Shown here one piece after another: positions 26,172 through 35,465 of a stretch of DNA of 64,000 nt. The notes under the pieces are model-generated. The model was given only the letters and a program-made list of their open reading frames with translations. It made no database searches and was not told the origin of the DNA. Each line of letters starts with the position of its first letter. The stretch's first letter is position 1. The translations under genes and the position numbers were made by a program. Source of the DNA: a virus; IMG/VR virus record IMGVR_UViG_3300025276_000031, positions 1 through 64,000 of that record. One strand, 5' to 3'.

Positions 26172-28821
26172 TACTCAACCCATCCAGTTTTACAGCAATC
26201 ACACGGATCGGCGGCAGGTTAAAATTAGTGCCTTTAGTCAGCCGTACCTGTATCTTCTTGGCACCCATCTGTTTTACCAGTTCCTCAACCGTAGAGTTAT
26301 AGTTTATATGGCGATCATTCAGATGTTTCTTGAACGCCTTGGGCACCATATAAAACATATTAGTGTCTGTCTCCAACCTAGCTACAAACATATTACGTGG
26401 GTTCTGTTCGGGTATGACTAGCGGTACTACTCCGTCAACACCTTCACCGCGTTTATCCTGAGTGCTTTTAATCTTGAGGATGTTAGTCCAATTCTCTGTG
26501 GCAAACTCTGTAACTAATTGTTGAACGGACGCACCACTATCATCGACATATGCTTTGACTTTCTGTAGTTCCCGCACAACCCAATCAAACAATACATCTG
26601 TGTCGTATTGTATAATACCCATCTGTTTTGCCGCCAATGCCCCCAAGATTGTAGCGGAACATCCTGCAGACCAGAAACGGTTCTCGGCTTGTAGCCCTGC
26701 CCTACGATCTAGTTTGGTCTTAATCTTACGGTACAAACTCTCCAAGGCGTCTTTGTTTCTTATAACGTACTGTATAAACTCGACTGAAATATGCCCGTAG
26801 TTTTGCTTGGTGGCGTTAAACAACTCGTCCGTCTTACTCTTGTCTAAGACTGCCTTTATGTTTTTATCGACCCGTATTTCTAACACCCGTTGCATCTCAG
26901 CTTTAGGGTCATCTTTTACGCGCTGCATTTCCTCGTAGAAACTCATATTACCTGTAGACAGCGCCATAAGCTGCCAAGGCTTACCCCTAATACGTTCTAT
27001 GTTTCCGCCACCTGCCATACGGTTCTTCTGCTTACCCTCGGCTAATTGGTAAGAGTAGTCAGATACATCGCCGCCCTTCATGTTTGTCATCTCGTCAGAG
27101 TTTAACGGCAGGTTACACATAACCTCGCCACGGTTCATACGCGAGTTCGGCGTATCTCGTTGCCCCAATGTCAGTCCGTGAGGGTCGCCCCATACACCTG
27201 TGTTACAATACATGGCCGTGGTCTTACCTACACCCGTACCACCGTACAGATGCACACCAAAACTGTTCAACCCTGTCAACGGCATCAAGATAGAACCAAA
27301 ACCCATACACACGACAAACTGCTGTAACTCCAATCCACTGCGGTTAAAGAAGTCTAAATTCTCAAGTTGTTTGTCGCGGGAGCCTTCGGGTTTAAAAAAG
27401 TCAATCAGCCCTGCGGTCTTACCTGATGGTGGGTTATATTCCACATCCTGCCCTGAGACTAATTGATCACCTAACACAAAGGATTTCATATCTTTATCAG
27501 CCCACCCGAATTGTTGGTGTGCTTCGCTTGCGGCTGTAGTACGCTGTAACTCGTTAATCCATGCTGCCGTGTATGCCATGAGCCTATCCACGTCCTTTCC
27601 AAATGAAGTTATACCTTGCATAGCCATATGCTTACGAAATTCTTCTTTTGAAGTTATCGCAGTCAACGGGATTGTAAACTCACGAACACCGTCACGCGGT
27701 AGGTGGAGGGCAAACGCCACAACCTCACCCAACAACACGTCATGTAGTCGCCTAGTCACATAGAAATCGTAGTGGTATATACATTCCTCGTCAGGCTCCC
27801 CGTCACTGTTGTTTGTACGTATAAACACCCCGCCGTTATGCCCACGAAAATACGGTTTGGGGAATGTAGGTATAACGTGTTTAGAGGTAGCCTCTACATC
27901 CTCCTCTTCGTCATCATCCTCGTAAAAATCTACTTCCTCATGTACGGCGTAACGGTCTACTAACCCGTCTACTTCTGATTTGTCCAATGGGGGGTCGAAC
28001 GTGGTGGCATTAAAACCGTGCGCCATGTCACGTATGTCTGCCTCAGACAGATGCCCCTTAGAACGTAAATGCCCTATGTAAGACAGCATAGCGGGGTTCC
28101 TACCGCCTTCACTTACTTCTACAGGTTTCTCATAGGTATCTTGATCCAACAAATCTTTGAGTATCGCGGCCCCAGCCTTAACCTTAGAAGGCACTGGTAT
28201 CGGTTCGCCACCGACTAACTCCGAGAACGTATCGTAATCTACAGTTCGCGGTTCCTCCAACCCAAAAAAGGTTACAGGAGCAGGAGGGTCACTCTTGTAG
28301 TTGTGCGTACTCGGAACACGTAACACCCTAGCCAGATCAGCCGTGACGGCGGGGTCGGCGTGGAAACCACTAGCGGCACATAACTTTTTTAGTCTTAATG
28401 CCGTAGTCAACCAATCATCTTTATTAACTGGCGCGTCTAGTACCCAATATACATGTACGCCACGCCCCGAATTTATGAGCGTAGGTCTTGGCAACTTATG
28501 CTGCTTACAAAACTTTTGTAGTTCAGTTATAGCTGCAGCCTGTGAGGGAAATTTGTTGTCACCTTCACCGACATCAAGGTCAAGGAAGAACGACCTCAAC
28601 GAATGAACATTATCTGCTTTGCGTGAACCTGCCTCTGCTAACGTGGCAAGACTGAAGTAGGCGTCATAGCCGTTACTGTCCAAGTCCCTCGCTGCGTCTA
28701 TCACATGGTCAACGGACGTGTAGAATTTCTGTTTCCGTTTATCTGTGTCTGCATTGACTGCGAATACGCAATAGTTCCCTTCGTGACCTAATACTAGGTC
28801 TAAAAATTTCTTAGTTTTCAT
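26143..28821 (-). CDS. Primase-helicase: AEP-like primase plus DUF927-type ATPase
   Basis: An 892-residue replication protein from ATG 28821 (further in-frame GTG starts lie just upstream). The N-terminal domain has the archaeo-eukaryotic primase pattern: FFLDLDVGEG (catalytic Asp pair near 81-83), SGRGVHVYWVLD near 120 and RVLRVPSTHN near 170. The C-terminal half is an ATPase of the DUF927/superfamily 3 style: GGTGVGKTT (Walker A, about 525), then LNSDEMTNMKG as the acidic B-type motif, GKQKNRMAGGG, and ALSTGN as sensor. The two activities would prime and unwind DNA for the phage polymerase. A predicted hairpin lies just upstream. The length is typical for such fusions. Confidence 0.82.
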   Translation of the reverse strand: MKTKKFLDLVLGHEGNYCVFAVNADTDKRKQKFYTSVDHVIDAARDLDSNGYDAYFSLATLAEAGSRKADNVHSLRSFFLDLDVGEGDNKFPSQAAAITELQKFCKQHKLPRPTLINSGRGVHVYWVLDAPVNKDDWLTTALRLKKLCAASGFHADPAVTADLARVLRVPSTHNYKSDPPAPVTFFGLEEPRTVDYDTFSELVGGEPIPVPSKVKAGAAILKDLLDQDTYEKPVEVSEGGRNPAMLSYIGHLRSKGHLSEADIRDMAHGFNATTFDPPLDKSEVDGLVDRYAVHEEVDFYEDDDEEEDVEATSKHVIPTFPKPYFRGHNGGVFIRTNNSDGEPDEECIYHYDFYVTRRLHDVLLGEVVAFALHLPRDGVREFTIPLTAITSKEEFRKHMAMQGITSFGKDVDRLMAYTAAWINELQRTTAASEAHQQFGWADKDMKSFVLGDQLVSGQDVEYNPPSGKTAGLIDFFKPEGSRDKQLENLDFFNRSGLELQQFVVCMGFGSILMPLTGLNSFGVHLYGGTGVGKTTAMYCNTGVWGDPHGLTLGQRDTPNSRMNRGEVMCNLPLNSDEMTNMKGGDVSDYSYQLAEGKQKNRMAGGGNIERIRGKPWQLMALSTGNMSFYEEMQRVKDDPKAEMQRVLEIRVDKNIKAVLDKSKTDELFNATKQNYGHISVEFIQYVIRNKDALESLYRKIKTKLDRRAGLQAENRFWSAGCSATILGALAAKQMGIIQYDTDVLFDWVVRELQKVKAYVDDSGASVQQLVTEFATENWTNILKIKSTQDKRGEGVDGVVPLVIPEQNPRNMFVARLETDTNMFYMVPKAFKKHLNDRHINYNSTVEELVKQMGAKKIQVRLTKGTNFNLPPIRVIAVKLDGLSSVPEDADDL

Positions 28822-28843
28822 TGTCACCACTCAATAAAAGTAA

Positions 28844-28869
28844 GCCACGGCTAACTTAATAACCGTGGC
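28844..28869. other. Inter-gene hairpin
   Basis: GCCACGG (28844-28850) and CCGTGGC (28863-28869) form a perfect seven-pair stem with a 12-base loop, between the stop of the ssDNA-binding protein gene and the start of the primase gene. No T-run follows on either strand, so it is more likely an mRNA processing or translation-control element than a terminator. Confidence 0.55.
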
Positions 28870-28878
28870 GCAGGATCG

Positions 28879-29613
28879 TTAATCGTCCCAGTTGTCTACG
28901 ATTGTGTCCAAGTCTCCGCTGTCCTTGCTACCACTGCTGCTTGATTTTTTCGCAGTCTTTTTGATAGGTTCTTCGATAACGTCATCATCATCATCGCCAT
29001 CATCGGCATCAGCTAACACGTTATTACTTTTGGGAGGCGGGGCGCTCTTTGCAAACGGGTTATCGCCTGCATCTTTAAACACAAATCCCCCGTCTACCTT
29101 ACCAAACGGATTACGCACTTCCAACGGAACGTACTTAATAACCTGCACGGCCTTTAACCGCAACGAGACGCCACTCTCCCAATCTTTACCGAGTTTCATG
29201 CGGTAAGGAATAAGGTTCACGGCTACATTGACCGTACTGCCTGTGGTTAGTTGGAACCCTTCAGGTAGCGGCATACCCTGACTATCTACCTCTAACGGCT
29301 TGGTAGTAGTCTCACCGTTGTACGCGCCTTTTAAGTTGGCTTTATGCGTGTATGTACCGTTATCGTCTTTGACAAACGGATTAGTAAGTTTCTCGTCCCA
29401 ATCGTCTTCACGATTGTCTTCATAGGCAACTCGCATTGCCTTGAACAGTGCCTTCGCAATCGGCCCGTCCATACGAAACGCAATAGAGTACGCTGCGTTC
29501 TGATCCCGTGGGTCGCAAGGTTCACTACGTTTAATTTTAGAGTTAAACGAATAGGTGCGGTCCACTTTGGGCCATAGGGCTTCAATACCCTGAATTATAT
29601 AGGCTTCTGCCAT
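28879..29613 (-). CDS. DUF2815-like ssDNA-binding protein with acidic C-terminal tail
   Basis: A 244-residue protein from ATG 29613, chosen because AGGAGA lies nine bases upstream; a longer frame to 29661 lacks such a site. The core (ALWPKVDRTYSFNSKIKRSEPCDP, given in parts, then FRMDGPIAKALF, NPFVKDDNG) resembles the DUF2815 group of phage single-stranded DNA-binding proteins in its tandem Lys/Asp-rich layout. The C-terminus is a Ser/Lys linker followed by an acidic tip ending DNWDD, as in bacterial SSB, where the tip recruits partner proteins. The location between primase and HTH genes fits replication. The family call is from memory of motif style and synteny. Confidence 0.7.
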   Translation of the reverse strand: MAEAYIIQGIEALWPKVDRTYSFNSKIKRSEPCDPRDQNAAYSIAFRMDGPIAKALFKAMRVAYEDNREDDWDEKLTNPFVKDDNGTYTHKANLKGAYNGETTTKPLEVDSQGMPLPEGFQLTTGSTVNVAVNLIPYRMKLGKDWESGVSLRLKAVQVIKYVPLEVRNPFGKVDGGFVFKDAGDNPFAKSAPPPKSNNVLADADDGDDDDDVIEEPIKKTAKKSSSSGSKDSGDLDTIVDNWDD

Positions 29614-29632
29614 TTGTCGTTCTCCTAATATG

Positions 29633-29860
29633 TTACACGTCTTGATCAGCGTCGAGGTCAAATTCTAGCTGGGTTTCTTTCGTTAACGCTTCTGCAGTTA
29701 AAGCCTCAACTACGGCGGGTAGTTTAAACCGATAGGTGTTACCGATTTTAACGTAGGTATGTTTAGGGATGTGACCCTGCCGCAACCATGCGCGGATAGT
29801 AGATATAGACACAGCAAAATGCTTTGCCACACCTTCGATTGGTACGAACGGCTCTGCCAT
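29633..29860 (-). CDS. MerR/excisionase-type HTH protein
   Basis: A 75-residue protein with a TAATG overlap to the upstream gene. Residues 8-40 (VAKHFAVSISTIRAWLRQGHIPKHTYVKIGNTYRF) form the typical HTH_17-type winged helix: recognition helix STIRAWLRQG, then wing GNTYRF. The last 25 residues are acidic. Such proteins bind DNA as excisionases or transcription factors; with no integrase in sight, a regulator of the replication genes is more likely. It could recognise one of the repeated palindromes, but nothing in the sequence proves this. Confidence 0.75.
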   Translation of the reverse strand: MAEPFVPIEGVAKHFAVSISTIRAWLRQGHIPKHTYVKIGNTYRFKLPAVVEALTAEALTKETQLEFDLDADQDV

Positions 29861-30261
29861 TACTTTTTCCTAACTGAGATTACGTACTCGTTATCGACAT
29901 TCAAACCCTTGGGTAGAACATCGGGATTCTCCTCCAAAAACTGTTTCAAGTTTGTCTGGTTCAACCGCTTGTCAAGAAGTTCGGGCACGTCATGTTCTAG
30001 TATAAACTCGTACATACGCTCCCAATCGCTTGTCCAATATTTGGTCTTTGACGTTCTAAAAAACAGTCCTTCGGAAGTCCTAACACTTTCGACATTGTGA
30101 CTTTCACAGTAGTCTAGTAGTGCGTTCTTTAAGATGGTTTGTTGTCGTGCTAACGCCCCATCTTGTTCTTTAAAGTCTGCCGACAAAGCCGCCCGTTCTG
30201 CACGTATCTTAATATATGCTTTGGTAAGTCTGTCTGCGGGTATCGTAGAAGTATCGTCCAT
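29860..30261 (-). CDS. Conserved-style phage protein, coiled coil plus C-terminal domain
   Basis: A 133-residue protein preceded by GGAGG. Residues 10-45 form a helical coiled coil (YIKIRAERAALSADFKEQDGA). The rest (YCESHNVESVRTSEGLFFRTSKTKYW, given in parts, then PELLDKRLNQTNLKQFLEEN, LPKGLNVDNEYVISVRKK) has the appearance of Gp157-like or related phage proteins that follow an Arg/Lys beta strand with K-x-x-L-K-x-x-L-E and a final V-S-V-R. The exact family was not settled. Operon position suggests an accessory to replication or recombination. Confidence 0.6.
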   Translation of the reverse strand: MDDTSTIPADRLTKAYIKIRAERAALSADFKEQDGALARQQTILKNALLDYCESHNVESVRTSEGLFFRTSKTKYWTSDWERMYEFILEHDVPELLDKRLNQTNLKQFLEENPDVLPKGLNVDNEYVISVRKK

Positions 30262-30311
30262 CTGCCCTCCTTCGAGATAACGAGAGTTACTTAATACTTA
30301 CTTGTGATGGG

Positions 30312-31847
30312 CTAGTCAAGTAGTTCTTTGTATAAATCAATCATTTTTGTGTGTACGTCTATTCTGTTATCTAACAATGAGTAAATACGCCGTTCCACAG
30401 GTGATCCTTGAAGTTGTACAACAGTACACTTATGCTTCTGACCAGACCTGTGAACCCTAGCGTTAGCTTGCAGGTACGTTTCTAATGACGAGGTTGGCCC
30501 CCACCATACGACTGTATTTGCTGCTGTTAACGTAACACCGTGTGCCGCTGACTGCGGCTGAATAACTAGGACGCGTGGGTTGTCCTGTTCTTGGAACCGT
30601 TTAAATATATCAGTCCGTCTTGCTACAGGTACATCCCCCCTAATTACTTCTGTAGCGATCCCGTCATTACGCAATTTTTCGGTCAGTATGTCAATGGCGT
30701 GTTTAAAAGGTACGAATACAAGCACCTTCTGGCTGCTCTCGTCTATTACTTCACGTAACACTTTATACCTATGAGATATATCAAACTCCAACGTGTCACC
30801 TTCATCGGTGTAGACTGCGCCACAGGATATTTGCAGTAGTTTGTTCATAAGTACGGCAGCGTTTACGCTTGTTATCTCATCCCCGTCAACGGTCATAGTC
30901 ATACGTTTCTTCAACAGTTGATAATACTTTAGCTGTTGGCGTGTTAACTCCACCTTACGTTTCACGTACACCATTGGTGGTAGGTCAAGACATTCCTCTT
31001 TAGTAAAGCGTATCGCGGGTTGCAAGATTGCATGTACTAAGTCACTAGCACCATCTTTCACTACCCACCTGAACTGCGTCACCTTCATCATAACCATGTC
31101 ACGAAACGACCCGAAAAACCTCGGTACGGCGGTAAAGTCTACGAGTTTCGCAAGTCCATACGCGTCTAGCGGCGACTGCGCGGCGGGTGTACCTGTCATC
31201 AACCACAACCACGTTTTATCGGTGATTAGTTTGTTTAGGGTCTTCCACCGTTTAGACTGCGCGTTCTTATAATGCGTAGCCTCGTCCACAATAATCAGAT
31301 CAAATTTACCGTTTAAGATTTCATCACGTACAATGTCTACACCGTCATAGTTTATTATAACAAAGTCTGCACCTTGTCCTAGTATGGCCTTACGTTTAAT
31401 GGGGGTGCCATGCGCTACGTCTACTGTTCGATGAGGGGCAAAAGTTTCTAAATCCCCGCGCCATGCACTATCCATGATAGACAACGGACATATCACTAGG
31501 GCGCGTCTAACCTTACCTTGTTGCATTAAAAAGTCGGTTGCCCAAATTGCACTGGCTGTTTTACCTGTACCCTGCTCATTAAAACAGAACGCTTTACGGT
31601 TCATAGTTAAAAACGCAGCGGTGGTTTTTTGGTGCGCGAAAGGTTTGTGTTTACCCGACCACTGGTATCGAGTTTCTATAGGCGATGGAGATTTTATACC
31701 CAAAGTTTTTAAGGTGTGCGCCTCGTCAATACCAAGGTTAACTTTTACCTCATGTTTGTTAACCTGTACGCTGTTAGGTATTGTACTGGTGACACGGCTT
31801 GGATTGCGTAGCTTTAAAAGCAACGCCTTACCATCTATTAACTTCAT
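30312..31847 (-). CDS. SNF2-type superfamily 2 helicase
   Basis: A 511-residue helicase with an AGGAG site just before ATG 31847. The motifs of superfamily 2 are in order: QKTTAAFL (Q-like), NEQGTGKTASA (Walker A, about 96), ALVICPLSIMDSAW (Ia), IIVDEATHYKN (motif II, DEAT), LMTGTPAAQSP (III), then VLVFVPFKHAIDIL (IV), VLVIQPQSAAHGVTLTAANTV in parts (V) and ANARVHRSGQKHK (VI, with the RSGQ typical of SNF2). Such phage helicases are thought to act in replication or recombination. All catalytic motifs appear intact. A palindrome repeat lies between this gene and the upstream basic protein gene. Confidence 0.88.
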   Translation of the reverse strand: MKLIDGKALLLKLRNPSRVTSTIPNSVQVNKHEVKVNLGIDEAHTLKTLGIKSPSPIETRYQWSGKHKPFAHQKTTAAFLTMNRKAFCFNEQGTGKTASAIWATDFLMQQGKVRRALVICPLSIMDSAWRGDLETFAPHRTVDVAHGTPIKRKAILGQGADFVIINYDGVDIVRDEILNGKFDLIIVDEATHYKNAQSKRWKTLNKLITDKTWLWLMTGTPAAQSPLDAYGLAKLVDFTAVPRFFGSFRDMVMMKVTQFRWVVKDGASDLVHAILQPAIRFTKEECLDLPPMVYVKRKVELTRQQLKYYQLLKKRMTMTVDGDEITSVNAAVLMNKLLQISCGAVYTDEGDTLEFDISHRYKVLREVIDESSQKVLVFVPFKHAIDILTEKLRNDGIATEVIRGDVPVARRTDIFKRFQEQDNPRVLVIQPQSAAHGVTLTAANTVVWWGPTSSLETYLQANARVHRSGQKHKCTVVQLQGSPVERRIYSLLDNRIDVHTKMIDLYKELLD

Positions 31848-31861
31848 TGTGTTCTCCTGAT

Positions 31862-31879
31862 TTCGGGCACCTGCCCGAA
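31862..31879. repeat. TTCGGGCA-CC-TGCCCGAA palindrome
   Basis: A perfect 8+8 palindrome with a CC spacer. It begins directly after the stop codon (31880-31882) of the upstream leftward gene and ends just before the AGGAG of the SNF2 helicase gene. Confidence 0.9.
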
Positions 31880-32161
31880 TTACTTTTTCTTTTGGTAGTT
31901 ACGGGCGCGGTTCTTGCTCGAACTCTCTATCCGTATGCCGTCTTTATTCTTGCCGCCTTTCACCAAAGCCTTCTTGTGGCTAACGTCTTTGCCTTCCCGC
32001 TTGTCTGCCTTACCATTGCCGTTTCGATCTGCACTTTCACGGTCTACCTTGCGGCGCGCGCGTTGACGTTCCATCCTACGTTCAAACGTAGCAGACCCAA
32101 CAGGTGCGTTGATCTGCTTCTTCCGCTTGGCTTTCTTCGCTTGTTTTTTATTTTCGCTCAT
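31880..32161 (-). CDS. Small, very basic protein
   Basis: A 93-residue protein from ATG 32161, in an ATGA overlap with the stop of the PD-(D/E)XK gene and with GGAG seven bases upstream; a longer frame to 32185 is ignored. About a third of the residues are Lys or Arg. The centre reads DRNGNGKADKREGKDVSHKK followed by ALVKGGKNKDG and SSSKNRARN. The last part resembles the C-terminal half of HNH nucleases or DNA-binding proteins, but the metal-binding residues of a full HNH domain are not visible. It probably binds nucleic acid. Confidence 0.6.
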   Translation of the reverse strand: MSENKKQAKKAKRKKQINAPVGSATFERRMERQRARRKVDRESADRNGNGKADKREGKDVSHKKALVKGGKNKDGIRIESSSKNRARNYQKKK

Positions 32162-32829
32162 GCGTTCGCTCCATTGTGGACACACTCAATTACAGGGCAA
32201 TGGCGTCTACATAACCCACTAGGACGTGCGTTCCACACATCGTTGTCTGCGGCTACCTTCATCTGGTTGTATTTACTTAGCCACTTGCGCCAAAGCTGTT
32301 CCCTATCATACACCGTGTAGGTATCTTTTACCAAGTCCTTAGTTACGACGAACAACAGGCCAGCCCTAATATTCTTGATCTGTGGGTAGTGCGCGAACAC
32401 GGACAAAGCCATAAGTTCCAACTGTCCTTTGTCGGCATATTTTGCAGACTTACCCGTCTTGTAGTCAACGACCCATGCAAGATCACCGTCTAAGATGATA
32501 AGGTCAGCTATACCACGGAACCAAACTTCAGGGTCGTAAAACCCACAAGGTTCTAGGTTTTCGGTAACACCCAATTTTTCTTCGCATAGTTTACGTCCTT
32601 GTTTATTCTTTAAAGACGTGAGCGCGCCACGAGCGAACGTAAACTGTTTGGGTACAGGTACGTTTTTACCTACAAAGTCCTCGGCCATGTTATGAAACGT
32701 GGTGCCGTACAACGTGGCCTCAGTCTCCTTGAACGGATGCTCTTTAAGTATTTTCTCATGGTAAAACTGTTTAGGACATTGCTCAAAGGCTTTGATCCTA
32801 CTAAACGACCACGGCGCAACTTTTGTCAT
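32158..32829 (-). CDS. PD-(D/E)XK nuclease, RecB/Cas4-like
   Basis: A 223-residue protein. The RecB/Cas4-type motifs are present: SRIKAFEQCPKQFY at residues 9-22, YGTTFHNMAEDF with the catalytic-site His at about 46, RGIADLI (Asp, about 125), VVDYKTGK (catalytic D-x-K, about 140), and QLELMAL (about 155). The C-terminus has LCRRHCPVIEC, three cysteines which with the N-terminal Cys could ligate an iron-sulfur cluster or zinc, as in Cas4. It overlaps DNA polymerase and the basic protein by ATGA. The likely role is exonuclease in replication or recombination. Confidence 0.82.
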   Translation of the reverse strand: MTKVAPWSFSRIKAFEQCPKQFYHEKILKEHPFKETEATLYGTTFHNMAEDFVGKNVPVPKQFTFARGALTSLKNKQGRKLCEEKLGVTENLEPCGFYDPEVWFRGIADLIILDGDLAWVVDYKTGKSAKYADKGQLELMALSVFAHYPQIKNIRAGLLFVVTKDLVKDTYTVYDREQLWRKWLSKYNQMKVAADNDVWNARPSGLCRRHCPVIECVHNGANA

Positions 32830-34673
32830 TCACAATCCCCATAAGACTTGCCTGTGCCACTTTCACAGGTGATAGGTAGACCATCGGCCCAATCGGGTTT
32901 CTGGCTCATACAATGTTCCACGTACACCTGCGCTTCGGCAACCTCGGCGTCTGGCACAGCTACAACAATACTGTCGTGAACTGTTAGCACAACTTTGTAT
33001 CTCTTAGCAATAAGTATCATCTGGTGACCTATAATGCAACGGGCAATTGCTTGGCACACGTTCTCAACCACCTTACCGCCGTATATTCTATTAAGACCTT
33101 TGCGGGTTTTATACATATACTCCGTACCGCCATCTCCATCGTACGCACTTACATCAGTGTAAAACATCGGTAGTCCAGATGGTAACATCACAGCGTTCTT
33201 AGACGCATCAACGGCGAGCACACCGTCCCTACCAAACTGTAACGTATCACCACGGGCCATGTAGTGTATCATGTTGTTTGCGTCCGTCCACAGTTGACTT
33301 ATCGCGCCGTTCTCTTTCCGATAGATTTGAATAATACGCCGTGCTTCCGTGATAGGCATATCTACACCCATACCCGCCAGTTGCACTTGAAACTTAACCG
33401 CACCCATGCCGTAGCCAGCACCTAGAATTGTAGTCTTACCAACAAACCGTTGTTCGGAACTTACTTCATCTGCTGGCACGGTGTATATACTAGATGCCAT
33501 ATGTTTATAAACATCATCACCGTTGGCAAACGCAGCGGTAAGATCGTCTTGCCCTGCCAGCCACGCAAGTACACGCGCTTCGATTTGCGAACTATCACAG
33601 TCAATCATCGTGTAGCCTTCGGGGGCAATAATACTACGCTTTAACTTCTTACCGTTAGCCCCACGGCTAGGTAAATTTTGCAGGTTGATCTTATCGTCAC
33701 CGCCCCACCGCCCTGTGTGGGCTGCGTAGTATTTTACAGGGACGGGGAGAGTGCCTCGCGCTGCTATATCTATAAACCGCTGCGTACGTGTCTCTTCAAG
33801 AGTAGACTTCGTACCGATACGCGCTGCCGCTAGAGCTTGAACACGCACGTTTTCGTGATCTAATAACGTCTTAAACCCATCATCGTCTTTAGCGAACGCA
33901 AAGGTTTCCTTGCCTGTAGTCGGGCTGATCTTCATCGGTGGGTTCACACCTAGACCTTTTAGCACTTCGGCAAACTTCGGGTTACTCATTAACTCTTTCT
34001 TGTCAATGTTCGCATCCTGCAATAGTTTACCTTTACGAGCCTTAATATCTTCAAGGTGTGAGTGCAGCAACGGGGTATCCAAACCAAGGGTAGGCTCGGT
34101 ATACATACGCAACGTGAGGTCAATCAATTTTAGTTCTTCAGTGGGAAATCTATTCCCCGAAACTACGCCGCTTACCATAAGGTTAAACAGTTGATGTGTT
34201 AACTCCACGTCATTTATACAGTAGTCACCGTAGGCACGTAGTTCTTCATCAGTAAAATCTAATCGACGTTTTCCCAATGCGTTGAGGACTTCCGTTCCCT
34301 TAACGCCAATGCCATACCTTTCAGATAACGCCGCGAGACTTCCACCAGCTTCAGTCCCATGTATAGCACGGGCAATACACAGAGTATCGGCATACACGCG
34401 AGGGCGCAGATCAAAATGCCAACTAAGTATAGCGCCGTCAAACATAGTGTTATGACACAATAGCATACTCTCACCCCAATCGAAATTGTGTGCGAGGTAT
34501 CTCCTAACCTGTTTTCGTGTGCCACTTGCCCACTCCGTATTACCATCATTCAGTTTGACGCCTACGCCGATCACCTCAAAACGAGGGTCACGGACGTAGG
34601 CTTCGGTGGTCACTTTACGCAGAGAAAAATCTTTGTCGTAAAATGTTTCAAAGTCTAAGGTTATTAGGTCCAC
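32826..34673 (-). CDS. DNA polymerase, family A, with 3'-5' exonuclease domain
   Basis: A 615-residue protein. The start is GTG 34673 (TAGTG with the upstream stop, AGAAGGA upstream) rather than the longer in-frame ATG at 34727. The exonuclease motifs are LITLDFET (Exo I, residues 3-10), LCHNTMFDGAI (Exo II) and YCINDVELT (Exo III). The polymerase motifs are HTGRWGGDDKINLQNLPSRG (in parts), DCDSSQIEARVLAW (motif A), FVGKTTILGAGYGMG (motif B) and TVHDSIV (motif C, HD). It is the replicative polymerase of this phage. All key residues are intact. Phage family A enzymes of about 600 residues are typical. Confidence 0.95.
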   Translation of the reverse strand: MDLITLDFETFYDKDFSLRKVTTEAYVRDPRFEVIGVGVKLNDGNTEWASGTRKQVRRYLAHNFDWGESMLLCHNTMFDGAILSWHFDLRPRVYADTLCIARAIHGTEAGGSLAALSERYGIGVKGTEVLNALGKRRLDFTDEELRAYGDYCINDVELTHQLFNLMVSGVVSGNRFPTEELKLIDLTLRMYTEPTLGLDTPLLHSHLEDIKARKGKLLQDANIDKKELMSNPKFAEVLKGLGVNPPMKISPTTGKETFAFAKDDDGFKTLLDHENVRVQALAAARIGTKSTLEETRTQRFIDIAARGTLPVPVKYYAAHTGRWGGDDKINLQNLPSRGANGKKLKRSIIAPEGYTMIDCDSSQIEARVLAWLAGQDDLTAAFANGDDVYKHMASSIYTVPADEVSSEQRFVGKTTILGAGYGMGAVKFQVQLAGMGVDMPITEARRIIQIYRKENGAISQLWTDANNMIHYMARGDTLQFGRDGVLAVDASKNAVMLPSGLPMFYTDVSAYDGDGGTEYMYKTRKGLNRIYGGKVVENVCQAIARCIIGHQMILIAKRYKVVLTVHDSIVVAVPDAEVAEAQVYVEHCMSQKPDWADGLPITCESGTGKSYGDCE

Positions 34674-35203
34674 TACTTGTGATCCTTCTGCGTAGCCAAC
34701 TCCCCACCACATGCCATATAACCACACGCGTCAATCCAGTTGTCTGCATTGTCAGGGTTAGACTTTAACCGTGCGATCTTCAGCAGGGTCATCATCACCG
34801 CAACATCAGTAGAGCGTAAGGTGTGTTCAGTGTACTGCGTCCACAACTCCGCGATTTCTCTAAAGTTATCTTCCATGTCGCCGTGGTCTGCCGCCCGATC
34901 TTTGGTGACGTATTGTTCGGCTTGATTTAAGATACCAGTACGCGTCCACGCGTTAGGGTCTACACCTGCCCTGTTAACAGAGGTGGCAGTACCGTCCTTA
35001 GACATACGGTAAGCAAAGTCTGCTACCCAATCATCGCTGCGTGGTACGGGGTTATTGCCGCGACCACTGCTGTTACGCACTTTGTTAACAAGCGACACGG
35101 TACAACCAACATCTTTTGCTATTTCCTTGTCTGTCATTGCCCCTTTCCTCGCTAACAGGGTTGAGACCTTGCTGCTCTTATTCTTTTGTTTCTTCTCAGT
35201 CAT
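34673..35203 (-). CDS. HTH plus DUF6378-like protein
   Basis: A 176-residue protein with GGAGA upstream of ATG 35203. The N-terminal part has an HTH (MTDKEIAKDVGCTVSLVNKVRN, in parts; recognition helix VSLVNKV). The C-terminal part has RAADHGDMEDNFREIAELW, then DVAVMMTLLKIARLKSNP and DNWIDACGYMACGGE, which fits the small DUF6378 domain of many phages (R-x-x-x-HGD, mMtLLKiaR, D-GY). The combination of a DNA-binding head with this domain suggests a regulator or nucleotide-related sensor; the function of DUF6378 is not known to me. Its stop overlaps the DNA polymerase start by one base. Confidence 0.75.
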   Translation of the reverse strand: MTEKKQKNKSSKVSTLLARKGAMTDKEIAKDVGCTVSLVNKVRNSSGRGNNPVPRSDDWVADFAYRMSKDGTATSVNRAGVDPNAWTRTGILNQAEQYVTKDRAADHGDMEDNFREIAELWTQYTEHTLRSTDVAVMMTLLKIARLKSNPDNADNWIDACGYMACGGELATQKDHK

Positions 35204-35465
35204 TGTGGTTCTCCATTATATTTTTTAGGAACGCTTTAGCGTCCTCAGTTGCAGCGGCTTCACCTTCCGCTTTTTCTTCGACCATAGCATCGGCCAAAAT
35301 AGTAGTTGCCGCCATCATCATATGCGGCCACTCTTTCTCTTGCTCATATATTAGTATGATATTAGCAATGAATAGCGCGGTCATTTCTGGTGACGATTGG
35401 TCTGGCAACGCTTCTGCCACGCGGTTCATTGCTGTTAGAAATTCATCCTTGTCCATAGCCTTCAT
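35196..35465 (-). CDS. Small hypothetical helical protein
   Basis: An 89-residue protein; ATG 35465 follows GGGGAG closely, and a GTG three bases earlier or an ATG at 35456 are alternatives. It is an acidic all-helical protein with LPDQSSPEMTALFIANIILIYEQEKEWPH (in parts) and an Ala/Glu-rich C-terminus (KAEGEAAATEDAKAFLKNIM). Both ends overlap neighbours by 8 and 23 bases. No family was recognised. The compact overlap structure is the main support that it is translated. Confidence 0.55.
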   Translation of the reverse strand: MKAMDKDEFLTAMNRVAEALPDQSSPEMTALFIANIILIYEQEKEWPHMMMAATTILADAMVEEKAEGEAAATEDAKAFLKNIMENHND